A stretch of DNA of 8,110 bases. Source: Deltaproteobacteria bacterium RIFOXYA12_FULL_61_11 (lineage in GTDB: Bacteria > Bdellovibrionota_F > JAHFAK01 > YA12-FULL-61-11). Position numbers and translations under genes: made by a program. The stretch covers positions 1 to 8,110 of the forward strand of contig MGSU01000194.1 in assembly GCA_001799195.1 (NCBI GenBank), read 5' to 3'. Under the pieces are notes generated by a model that was not told the DNA's origin, did no database searches, and worked only from the letters and a program-made list of their open reading frames with translations. Positions 1 through 6,497 of this stretch are shown here, in pieces (within the stretch, counting starts at the first letter, position 1; each line of letters begins with the position of its first letter).

Positions 1-392
1 ATAGTCTGGTCTTGACCCTGCGGGCCGCCCTCGGGGCAGGGCTGAATCTGCCTGAGTACGAGTTGGCCCGCTTGGGCGGTCCAGCCGGGGAGGTCCCGCT
101 GCGCGGACGCGAACGCGAGAGTCTCTGGGGCGATCAGTATGCCGTCGTGGGGTTAGAACTCGCCCGTACCCTCTTCACCCACAACCTCGGCACCCTCACC
201 GCCCTGGTCTTCCACGACCACGGCGCGGCCGTGCGTTCGGAGTGGTCCTCGGACAGACGCAGCGCGGCAAGCGGGGGGGGCCTGCGGATGTACCTGACGC
301 GAATCGCGGTACCGGCCATGGGGTTGGACCTGAGTTACAGTCACGAACTCGGGACTCTCTTGGCCTCAGCCACCCTCGGAGCGCGTTTCTGA
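1..392 (+). CDS. Omp85/surface-antigen-like outer-membrane beta-barrel, C-terminal fragment (5' end outside window)
   Basis: The frame is open from base 3 and ends at TGA 390-392, so only the last 129 residues are present. They alternate hydrophobic and polar residues as membrane beta-strands do. The pattern LRGR...GDQYAVVGLELAR, then LGTLTALVFHDHG, then GGGLRMYLTRIAVPAMGLDL matches what is known of the C-terminal barrel of BamA/TamA-type proteins (bacterial surface antigen family): strand, FxDxG-like strand, G-x-GLR strand. The chain ends in Phe (TLGARF), the usual terminal aromatic that BAM recognises. Inferred role: insertion or translocation of proteins across the outer membrane, or a related barrel. 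The POTRA region that would separate BamA, TamA and other Omp85 members lies upstream of the window. The next gene follows after 11 bases, which suggests one operon. Another barrel family with a similar end is possible. Confidence 0.7.
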   Translation, partial: SLVLTLRAALGAGLNLPEYELARLGGPAGEVPLRGRERESLWGDQYAVVGLELARTLFTHNLGTLTALVFHDHGAAVRSEWSSDRRSAASGGGLRMYLTRIAVPAMGLDLSYSHELGTLLASATLGARF

Positions 393-403
393 AAGAGGTA
401 ACC

Positions 404-1912
404 ATGCCGACCGACCCTACCTTCTCGAACCTTTCGCGCCCGCGGCGGTTCACCTGGCCGGCCGTGCCCGACTCCCCTATCGTACCCCGCCTCGTCCTGC
501 TCGTCGTCCTCTGCACCTGCTGCTACCTCCCGCTCGATATCCTCGGCCGAGGCTACCTCCCGAAGGACGACGCCCTGAGCCACGCGGCCAAGGCCGTCTC
601 GGGCAAGGAGTGGTCCGAGATCCTGGTCCTCGCCCCGCGCGTCGTCCAGGACAGCCATCCCGGCTGGCACTTTCTCCTCCGCGGTCTGCACCTCCTCACG
701 GGCTGGGGCGTACGGCCCCTGGTCATGGCCGAGGTCCTCTGCCTCTTCCTCTGCGTGACCCTGGTCCCCCTTCTCTTCCTGCGCCGGCCCGAGGTCTGGC
801 TGGCCACGCTGTTCGTCGTCTATTCCTGCGACCCACGGCACTTCTACCGCTTGCTGCTCGGCCGACCCCTCCTTTTCACCATGACCGTCCTCCTGCTGCT
901 CTGTTTCGCGTGGACCTACCGCTCGGACTTGCTCCGCAAACGGAGCTGGGCGATGTTCCTCCTCGTGGCTATGGTCCTCGCTGCCTGGCTCCACGGCGCG
1001 TGGCAGCTTTTCCTTATCCCCCTTTGCTGCTGCCTTGCTGCCAGAGCCTTCCGAGCAGCCGGTTTCCTGGCCCTGGGCTTAGCGGTCCAGACCGTCGGCG
1101 CGGCCCTGCTCTCCGGTAACCCGTTGACCTTCGTCGGCCACGTCTTCACACGCACCCTGCACGCCCTGGGCGATTTCCCGTTGCAGCGCATGTTGGTCGA
1201 TGAACTCCAAGGTGTCGAAGGTTTTCCCCTGGTCCTCGGGCTCGTCGCTCTGGTGCTCGTGTGGCAACGTCCCAAACCGCAGAACCTCCTGTGCGATCCG
1301 GTCTTCGTGCTCCTCGCGAGCTGCTACGTGCTTGCCGCCTACTCCGTGCGTTTCTGGATCGACTGGGGTCTGCCGGCTCTTGCTTGTTTCTTGGCCCCGC
1401 GCTTCGAAGAGGCGGCCCTTCGCCATCAGGGGGACCAAGCCTGGTCCAGGCTCGTGACCGTTGCCTGTCTGGCGGCAACGCTGATCGTGAGCGTGACCTC
1501 GGATGTCGGTGGGAGGTGGAGCGAGGCCGAGACCCGGGATGCGCTCTCCTCGAGTAAGCCTTCGCATGCGACCTGGCTCCCTGAACCGGGCGGCATCCTC
1601 TATGCCTCAGAGGCCGAGGTCTTCTTCTCCACCTTCGCGGCCAACCCCCATGCCCCCTGGCGCTACGCCCTGGGCATCGAGGCGACCATGATGGCCCCCG
1701 AGGACTTCGAGGTCCTGAAGACCATCCGCCTCAACCGCGGTTCGGTGCAAGCCCATCGCCCTTGGGCGGCGAAGCTCCGGCCCGAGGATCGCCTCGTCCT
1801 CCTGCGGCCGTACGGCACCCCGCCTGCTCTCCCCGAGTTGGAATGGTCCTACCTTGCTCGGAACACCTGGGTTGGCAGGACTCCTCGAGGTAGCGCGAAC
1901 GGAGGCAACTGA
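404..1912 (+). CDS. Polytopic membrane protein, GT-C glycosyltransferase-like
   Basis: A 502-residue protein starting at ATG 404, with AGAGG at 394-398 five bases upstream. The frame is open from 242, but that stretch overlaps the preceding gene and has no comparable start. About nine to ten hydrophobic segments are visible (near residues 27-46, 106-126, 130-141, 156-171, 182-200, 202-216, 219-238, 274-287, 298-313, 318-331, 348-364), then a soluble C-terminal region of about 135 residues. The loop after the first segment carries an acidic pair (KDDALSH, D55-D56), followed by DSHPGWHFLL near residues 83-92. Known GT-C enzymes (PMT/ArnT type) have acidic catalytic residues in this first extracytoplasmic loop. 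Inferred role: transfer of sugar from a lipid-linked donor on the outer face of the inner membrane. The tail (APWRYALGIEATM, KLRPEDRLVLL, TWVGR) resembles conserved ends of such proteins. The substrate is unknown and no named family is certain. Its distance of 11 bases from the barrel gene implies co-transcription. Confidence 0.65.
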   Translation: MPTDPTFSNLSRPRRFTWPAVPDSPIVPRLVLLVVLCTCCYLPLDILGRGYLPKDDALSHAAKAVSGKEWSEILVLAPRVVQDSHPGWHFLLRGLHLLTGWGVRPLVMAEVLCLFLCVTLVPLLFLRRPEVWLATLFVVYSCDPRHFYRLLLGRPLLFTMTVLLLLCFAWTYRSDLLRKRSWAMFLLVAMVLAAWLHGAWQLFLIPLCCCLAARAFRAAGFLALGLAVQTVGAALLSGNPLTFVGHVFTRTLHALGDFPLQRMLVDELQGVEGFPLVLGLVALVLVWQRPKPQNLLCDPVFVLLASCYVLAAYSVRFWIDWGLPALACFLAPRFEEAALRHQGDQAWSRLVTVACLAATLIVSVTSDVGGRWSEAETRDALSSSKPSHATWLPEPGGILYASEAEVFFSTFAANPHAPWRYALGIEATMMAPEDFEVLKTIRLNRGSVQAHRPWAAKLRPEDRLVLLRPYGTPPALPELEWSYLARNTWVGRTPRGSANGGN

Positions 1913-1931
1913 TATCGCAACCCTCGAGGTA
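1883..1931. repeat. 10-base direct repeat at the 3' end of the GT-C-like gene
   Basis: CCTCGAGGTA occurs at 1883-1892, inside the last codons of the + gene, and again at 1922-1931, just after its stop. The spacing is 39 bases. CCTCGAGG is itself a palindrome. The repeat sits where the minus-strand broken gene stops looking protein-like, so it could mark a deletion or recombination junction. A 10-base match in GC-rich DNA may also be chance. Confidence 0.4.
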
Positions 1932-2483
1932 ACCCTGTTCGGCGGCGAGCCGAAGATTGAGCGCCCGCACCTTCTCGGTGTTCTCTTTGAAATACAACCC
2001 GACCGAGAGCATGTACGAGAAGGTCTCGTGCAATTCACGCTCGTCGATGTATAAAGGAGATCCGAAAAACAAATACTTGGGCTTTCGAGTGACCCAGTCC
2101 TCGTTCGAGACAAAGCGGTTGGTATTGGCGACGAAACCGAACTGTTGCATGAACTCGATTAGGGTATTCCCGCTGCGCGTATCGAAGAGCCAGGGCATGT
2201 AGAGGTATTATTCTGCATCAGTTCCAGCCGGGGAAAGAGAAACATCGTGGAGCAATAGTTGCGGGGTCTGATCTCCATGCTGGGGGATGTCAGGCCTTCG
2301 ACGGGCGTATCCCGGTCGCGGACTTCGACCAATTCCAGTTCTTCGAGGCTGGTCGGCTCGATCAACGGAAAGTGCGGGTTCTTGTGCAAGCGCAGCATGC
2401 TGGGTTCCCATGTCGCGACGCGGTATGCATTGGCATTGCGGATTTTCCACCTTTCCCTGTTGATCCAAAAAGTGTGTCAACAT
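1908..2483 (-). pseudogene. Broken minus-strand gene of unknown family with two apparent frameshifts
   Basis: Reading leftwards from ATG 2483, protein-like sequence moves between frames. The ATG frame gives MLTHF; removing one T from the five-T run (A5 on + at 2467-2471) leads into WINRERWKIRNANAYRVATW and on through MLRLHKNPHFPLIEPTSLEE, TSPSMEIRPRNYCSTMFLF to LELMQNN near 2207. A second shift near 2203-2212 leads into YLYMPWLFDTRSGNTLIEF, RKPKYLFFGSPLYIDEREL and KENTEKVRALNLRLAAEQGY. After GCDIS (about 1908) the reading becomes low-complexity antisense of the + gene, so the natural 3' end seems lost. Without repair, the second frame is closed upstream by TGA at 2479-2477 and the first ends by a stop at 2210-2208. 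About 190 residues are recoverable. I do not recognise the family; no signal peptide or catalytic motif is evident. It lies 60 bases downstream of the cysteine-repeat gene in the same direction and may once have shared its operon. Sequencing error in short homopolymers would give the same picture. Confidence 0.6.
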
Positions 2484-2543
2484 GGTATCTTTGGGGGGTC
2501 TTGGTGAACCTCACGCTTCACGCCGACGATACTGGAGGGGCGT

Positions 2544-5033
2544 TCAGCGTGGACCGACTGTCCCGTAGTTGGTCTCGAGGCACTCGGTCAGTTGAGAGTT
2601 TTCCCCGATCGCAGGAGCGAACTCGCCGCAGACTTGCATAAGCAGGAATAGGCCTTCGAGACAACCCTCGAAGACGTCTTTCCGCTTTTCCTCCGGGATC
2701 TGGTAGTTCGCGAAGGACAGGTTTTCCACCTCGCACCGCTTCAGGCACTGACGAAAATCGTCGGCCACCCAGTTTTCGCTCGCGTTCCCGCGCTCACAGC
2801 TCGATAAACACTCTTTATGTCCTTCGAGATTGGCATCGATATCTACGGCCTCGCTCATGCTCCGGCCCTGCAGGCAGAGCTCGGTGCACTGCTGGTGTTG
2901 CTCGGGCCTACCCTCGGGCATGGCCTGGCGGCAACTGATCTCGCAGTACGCCGAGCGATCCGCCGGACCGCGGCACTCGTTCACGCAGGTCAGGAAGTCA
3001 TCGGTTTGGGGCCTGCCATCGGCGCAACGCAGCTCGCATTCCAGGGCAGGCGCGGCATTTCCAGCGCATTGCTGTTGGCAACGATCGATTGCGGCCGGGT
3101 CGGAGAGATGATCGCAGCCCAACTTACACTGTTCTTCGGCCGGTGGTTGAAAACCGGGACAACCCTGCAGGCAGGCCAATACCTGCTCCTCGCCTCGAGC
3201 TTGGAAATCCTTACCGCACTGTTCGGGACAATACATAACCGGATCCACCGGCTCGGGTGCCGGCAAGCACTGCTGCAGACAGCCCTCGTACACTTCGGGT
3301 CCTTCGGACTTGCGATCGCGACACTGCATGAGACAAGGATCCTCGACCGGTGGCGCCGAAGCCAGGTTGCACTTGGTCGAACGACAGCGCTCGATCGCTT
3401 CAATCCCCTCATCGGCAAACTCATCGTGACACCGTAGAGAGCACGAGTCCTCTCCGACCATCAGACCGGCCGCCTCGAGACAACGCTGGACCGAAGCGGT
3501 TTCACCCTCGGTTCCATCGGGAGGGAAAAGCTCTTTACAGACCACGTCGCACGGCGGTATTTCCTGCTGCTCGCCGAGGTACTCCTGCTTGCATTCGCGC
3601 AGGCAAAGCTCGCGGCCTTCCGGATCGACGGGATCGACGGCATTGCACTGCTCCTGGCAGCGAGCAACGATATCTTCATCTGGAATTGGCGCAGGCCCTG
3701 GTTGGCAACGTCGACACATCTCGAGGCAGAGGGGAGCCTGCTCGGCTTCGAAAGACCCCTTGCAGCGTTCCTCGCAGGATGGGGCGGTGGAGAGAGGTTC
3801 GAAGCCTCGACACGCATCGATACAGTGTTGGAAAGAGGCCGGATCGGTGTTGTTGCCGAATTCCTGCTTGCACCGTTCCTCACAGGCAGCCGGTAGTGGC
3901 TGCGGCACCGGCAGGTTCGGATTGCCGTCGGAACATGCCGCCAGGCAGCGTTCGATCGCGAGCGGATCCCTGGTGCCGTCATTGGCCTCGAAATCCAGCT
4001 TGCACCGTTCTTCGCAGGTCACGGGGGCGGGATTTGGGGAGACATTGGCGCTGTTTGGTTCGCCACCGCAAGAAGCCAAGCACGTTTCGATCACGGCAGG
4101 ATCATCGGCATCCGCCAATTTCTCTTTACACTCGTAACGGCATTGATCGATGGGGTCGAACGCGGGCTGCGGCAGCGGGTCGCCGCAACCGGCCAGACAG
4201 TGGTCGATGGCCGCGGCGTCGTTGGTCGAGGAGAACTCGGTCTTGCATTTGATCCGGCACTCTTCCTGCCAGGGCAGCGCGGGGGTGGGCGGTACTTCTA
4301 TCTCGCGGCAACGGGTGAGACACATCTCGAACTGAGCCGGATCCGCGAGAGTCCCGGCCTTGCATTGTTCCTCGCAGCTTAGGTTTACCTGGCCGGGCAC
4401 AATCTCATTGACCATGATCTCTTCACAACGTTTGAAACACAACCCGGCATTGGGATCGTTCTCCGGACCTTGGGGGAAGAGTTGTTTGCAATCGCCGAGG
4501 CAGAGTTGGTAACGCAGCAAATTGCGGTCTTCGTCGAGCTGAACAGCCGATTCTCCGGTCTCGGACTTTACACAGACCTTGCGGCAATCTTCGTAGGTGT
4601 GCTTGGCATCCTCGCTCTTCTTGCATTCGATCGTGCATTGTTCTTCGGCTATGGTCGGGATCGGCTGAGAATTCCGGGGGTCTAATCCTGCACAGCGATC
4701 GAGATCGCCGTAGAAGCCGGTGCCGAAGAGACGACGGGCACACTGCATGTAGTCGTCGGAAAACTCGACGTCTTCGACGTGGTGGGAACAACGGTTCATC
4801 GGGTCGGCCACCAACCCGTCGGGAGCACGGAACATGAACAGGGTCCGCCCTGCCAAGTCCTCGAAAGCGGCGGCTTGCCGGTCGGAGGTGGCGTCGCTCT
4901 CAGCGAAACGAACGGTCTCCTCGGTCGTTTCCTCATCTTCCTGCTTGAATTGCTCGAGGAACTGCGGATCGCAGGCCGTGATGGAACTCAGCATGAGGAT
5001 CAAGGCCACAAATAAACTCGAAACATGCCACAT
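2544..5033 (-). CDS. Large cysteine-repeat lipoprotein with 17 tandem twin-CX3C units
   Basis: An 829-residue protein from ATG 5033, chosen because GGAGGG lies four bases upstream and the hydrophobic leader begins there; the frame stays open to 5087, and ATG 5048 is the alternative. The leader MWHVSSLFVALILMLSSITA ends in the lipobox ITAC, with lipid-attachment Cys at residue 21 followed by Asp-Pro. An acidic linker (QEDEETTEETVRFAESD) and a region with Cys 82, 98 and 114 lead into residues 133-767. There, 17 units follow CX3C-x(11-18)-CX3C, often as CEERCK...ERCLAAC, joined by Pro/Asp-rich linkers with a 30-45 residue period. About 75 Cys occur in total. The second half of unit 10 has lost a Cys (CLEAA) and that of unit 11 is CX4C. 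The end carries three more Cys. Twin CX3C is known from small TIM chaperones, where the four Cys form two disulfides across a helical hairpin. I infer an exported, disulfide-stapled rod of hairpins anchored by lipid. The function is unknown: structural, metal-binding or binding-protein roles are all possible. Confidence 0.85.
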   Translation of the reverse strand: MWHVSSLFVALILMLSSITACDPQFLEQFKQEDEETTEETVRFAESDATSDRQAAAFEDLAGRTLFMFRAPDGLVADPMNRCSHHVEDVEFSDDYMQCARRLFGTGFYGDLDRCAGLDPRNSQPIPTIAEEQCTIECKKSEDAKHTYEDCRKVCVKSETGESAVQLDEDRNLLRYQLCLGDCKQLFPQGPENDPNAGLCFKRCEEIMVNEIVPGQVNLSCEEQCKAGTLADPAQFEMCLTRCREIEVPPTPALPWQEECRIKCKTEFSSTNDAAAIDHCLAGCGDPLPQPAFDPIDQCRYECKEKLADADDPAVIETCLASCGGEPNSANVSPNPAPVTCEERCKLDFEANDGTRDPLAIERCLAACSDGNPNLPVPQPLPAACEERCKQEFGNNTDPASFQHCIDACRGFEPLSTAPSCEERCKGSFEAEQAPLCLEMCRRCQPGPAPIPDEDIVARCQEQCNAVDPVDPEGRELCLRECKQEYLGEQQEIPPCDVVCKELFPPDGTEGETASVQRCLEAAGLMVGEDSCSLRCHDEFADEGIEAIERCRSTKCNLASAPPVEDPCLMQCRDRKSEGPEVYEGCLQQCLPAPEPVDPVMYCPEQCGKDFQARGEEQVLACLQGCPGFQPPAEEQCKLGCDHLSDPAAIDRCQQQCAGNAAPALECELRCADGRPQTDDFLTCVNECRGPADRSAYCEISCRQAMPEGRPEQHQQCTELCLQGRSMSEAVDIDANLEGHKECLSSCERGNASENWVADDFRQCLKRCEVENLSFANYQIPEEKRKDVFEGCLEGLFLLMQVCGEFAPAIGENSQLTECLETNYGTVGPR
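2733..4637 (-). repeat. Region encoding 17 twin-CX3C protein repeats
   Basis: Unit starts (first Cys, residue in the 829-residue protein): 133, 178, 220, 259, 298, 340, 384, 420, 459, 495, 531, 567, 602, 636, 666, 697, 742. The gaps between the paired CX3C motifs are 12, 16, 13, 15, 15, 18, 15, 11, 13, 18, 14, 13, 14, 11, 12, 14 and 16 residues. Units 4-8 are most alike (Cys-x3-Cys-Lys, then a Phe or Leu two or three residues on, then AIERCLAAC-like). The DNA is not a near-identical tandem array, so the units are old and divergent and the repeat is visible only at protein level. Confidence 0.85.
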
Positions 5034-5095
5034 AATACCCTCCCTCATCTCAACGCCGAGCTTCGACGTCAGCAACTCTTGCGCCACCCGAAGGA

Positions 5096-5125
5096 AGGTT
5101 CTCAGGTACTTGATCTCAGGTCAAG
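5096..5125 (-). promoter_or_regulatory. Candidate promoter/operator of the cysteine-repeat lipoprotein
   Basis: On the minus strand TTGACC (5124-5119) lies 17 bases from GAACCT (5101-5096), a good -35 but poor -10. The same stretch holds a direct repeat CTCAGGT (5101-5107 and 5115-5121, 14-base spacing) and an inverted pair CTTGA (5109-5113) / TCAAG (5121-5125). The site is about 65-90 bases from the chosen start at 5033. The repeat geometry could suit a regulator, but this rests on short motifs only. Confidence 0.25.
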
Positions 5126-5291
5126 GGAGGGAGACAACTATCATTATCCCAGGCTGAAAAAACCAAGGAATTCTCAAAAATCCGAGAGGGACCTGGACCA
5201 TCTTCGCCATCGTTCGTGCCGTGTCCACCTCGGAAGTGGCCAAGCAGCACTTTCTGTCCCGCTACCATGCCGAAAATCCCGCGCTACCAAG

Positions 5292-5317
5292 TGAGCAAAC
5301 CCAATGAGCAAACCCAA
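5292..5317. repeat. 13-base perfect tandem duplication
   Basis: TGAGCAAACCCAA occurs at 5292-5304 and again immediately at 5305-5317. The second copy supplies the TGA that closes the start-less open stretch 5158-5307. It looks like a recent slippage duplication. Confidence 0.8.
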
Positions 5318-5373
5318 GGTCGGACTTCGGAGCGTCGAATCGGTTTCGCGAACACTGACGCAGGAATTATCTC

Positions 5374-5388
5374 AACTTCGTTGAAGTT
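5374..5388. promoter_or_regulatory. Small perfect inverted repeat upstream of the transposase
   Basis: AACTTC (5374-5379), a GTT spacer, then GAAGTT (5383-5388). It lies 54 bases before the transposase ATG and could be an operator or an RNA hairpin in its leader. No T-run follows, so a terminator is unlikely. Confidence 0.3.
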
Positions 5389-5442
5389 CATAAAGTTAGA
5401 GAAGTAGCCGGCCTGGTATCGATCCTGCAAAATCCAGCGTGT

Positions 5443-6294
5443 ATGAACGAAAGGGTACCCAGGCATCTGCAGTTCTCGGACGGCGCGCTGCTGCACATGT
5501 ATTGGCAGTGCACCAACCACAATAAGCAGTACCTCTTCGAGAACGAAGACCTCAAAGAACTCTACCTGGAGCTGGTAGCGAAGTATAAGAAGCAGTACGA
5601 TATCAAGCTATTGGACTTTGCGCTCATGGGTAACCATCAACATCTCCTCGTACGTATATCGACGGTCGCGAAGTTCTCGCGTTTTCTGCAGAGCCTGCAT
5701 ACGTCGTTCGCCCGGCGGGTGAATAACCACTACGGCAACACCGGAGCCGTGGTCGAGAACCGGGTCAAGGTCTCGGTGGTCGAAGAGACCGACGAGGCGA
5801 TCCTTTCCGTGCAGCGTTATCTCGCGCTCAACCGCTGGAACTGCGAGGAGCGCACCCTGCCGCAGGACTACCGCTTCTGCGGCTACCGCCACTACGCCGG
5901 GCTTGAGCGAGACGACCGTATCGATACCTCCGAAGCATGGTTGGCCCTGGGCGATACAGACGAAGAACGTTTTGCTGCATACGGAGAGATGGTGGAAGCC
6001 CGACGCCAAGAACTGGGTCTAGGCCCGCAGGAACCTGACGATCTCCCATCCTTCTACAGTGGCTCCCCGGACTTTTGCCGCATCCACACCGAGCGGTTAC
6101 TCCAGGCTTTCCGAGAGCATAACAAAGCTCTCACCGCCGCTCGGGCCCTGAGCCTCACAACTTCCGACGCCGCTGCATCCTGCGCATCGCTTGGAGGTCG
6201 GCATCCCTGCCGCCATCACCGTTGCTCTCTGCATCCTGCAGCAACGGTAGGTCGGCATCCCTGCCGCCACTCCGACGCGTTGAAAAAAGACTGA
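5443..6294 (+). CDS. REP-associated tyrosine transposase (RAYT), Y1 HUH family
   Basis: A 283-residue protein. Known Y1/RAYT enzymes cut single-stranded DNA at REP hairpins using an HUH motif for metal and one catalytic Tyr. Seen here: MGNHQHLLV with H65-Q66-H67 as the HxH motif (Gln is unusual where a hydrophobic residue is normal); KFSRFLQSLHTSFARRVNNH and GAVVENRVKV as the family's central helix and strand; VQRYLALNRW with Y126 as the probable catalytic Tyr, matching YIxxNP of relatives although Pro is Arg here; then QDYRFCGYRHYAG, the typical S/G-YRHYAG segment. The N-terminus (RHLQFSDGALLHMYWQCTNH) aligns with usual family starts, supporting ATG 5443 although no good ribosome site precedes it and the frame is open 28 codons further. 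The tail from about residue 248 is Cys/His-rich because two REP-like palindromes lie inside the coding sequence, giving GRHPCRH twice. Probably a single-copy domesticated transposase. Confidence 0.9.
   Translation: MNERVPRHLQFSDGALLHMYWQCTNHNKQYLFENEDLKELYLELVAKYKKQYDIKLLDFALMGNHQHLLVRISTVAKFSRFLQSLHTSFARRVNNHYGNTGAVVENRVKVSVVEETDEAILSVQRYLALNRWNCEERTLPQDYRFCGYRHYAGLERDDRIDTSEAWLALGDTDEERFAAYGEMVEARRQELGLGPQEPDDLPSFYSGSPDFCRIHTERLLQAFREHNKALTAARALSLTTSDAAASCASLGGRHPCRHHRCSLHPAATVGRHPCRHSDALKKD
6173..6269 (+). repeat. Pair of direct REP-like palindromes in the 3' end of the transposase gene
   Basis: Two units share CTGCATCCTGC (6173-6183, 6229-6239) followed by a REP-like element (6193-6215, 6247-6269). 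Each element has a foot tetranucleotide, GGAG in the first and GTAG in the second, then GTCGGCATCCCTGCCGCCA. CGGCA and TGCCG pair around a TCCC loop; the flanking GG and CC extend the stem past a bulged T. Known REPs have a GTAG or GGAG foot and an imperfect stem, so the fit is close. Between the elements lies the inverted repeat ACCGTTGCT (6218-6226) / AGCAACGGT (6240-6248). The 54-base element spacing is a multiple of three, so both copies are read in the same frame. Confidence 0.75.
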
Positions 6295-6467
6295 CCCCTT
6301 CTTCGGGCCGATCTTTCTACGACACGCGAGGAAGGCCCTGGTGCGTCTTCTTTCCGGGGTAGCGCTGCTTTGCTAGCTGCCGAATCAACCCGATGATACC
6401 CTTGCCGGCATGAAGAGGGTGGTGGTGAGGGCTCCGTGTGTATATCGTGTTGAAACCGAGTCCGGCT

Positions 6468-6497
6468 TTGGTTGTTTTTATTTTGGTTGTTTTTATT
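6468..6497. repeat. 15-base perfect tandem duplication
   Basis: TTGGTTGTTTTTATT occurs at 6468-6482 and directly again at 6483-6497. T-rich on the + strand, A-rich on the other. Probably a slippage duplication in non-coding DNA; it may affect local bending upstream of the candidate promoter. Confidence 0.85.

Larger units (their letters stand above)
5034..5442. other. Divergent intergenic region with repeats and two start-less open stretches
   Basis: No convincing gene. It separates the lipoprotein (leftward) from the transposase (rightward) and must hold both promoters. Contents: the candidate lipoprotein promoter at 5096-5125; a 49-codon + open stretch 5158-5307 without ATG that reads VAKQHFLSRYHAENPAL in its middle; a 13-base tandem duplication at 5292-5317; a hairpin AACTTC-GTT-GAAGTT at 5374-5388; and an open stretch of 28 codons (5359-5442) in frame with the transposase that reads NYLNFVEVHKVREVAGLV. 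The open stretches may be gene remnants. Confidence 0.5.

Noticed and set aside
242-403. Upstream extension of the membrane protein to base 242
   Set aside because: It overlaps the end of the barrel gene in another frame and lacks protein character; ATG 404 has a good ribosome site and fits the gene spacing.
341-994. 217-codon minus frame inside the GT-C-like gene
   Set aside because: Its Glu/Gln/Gly-rich composition is what the antisense of a Leu/Val/Ala-rich membrane protein gives; no domain is seen.
2817-4252. Long + strand open frames (206 and 300 codons) opposite the cysteine-repeat lipoprotein
   Set aside because: They are antisense shadows. The minus frame has a signal peptide, lipobox, ribosome site and a regular Cys repeat; the + frames have biased, Arg-rich or irregular composition and no motifs.
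2733-4637. Possible match to the Myxococcus cysteine-rich (CGDG-type) repeat
   Set aside because: No CGDG or similar core is present; every unit is a paired CX3C motif.
6173-6269. CRISPR-like array
   Set aside because: Only two repeats with a palindromic core and a foot tetranucleotide, no spacer series and no cas genes; the REP reading fits better.
6288-6312. Rho-independent terminator after the transposase
   Set aside because: The only hairpin (CCC-TTCTTC-GGG) has three base pairs and no T-run directly after it.
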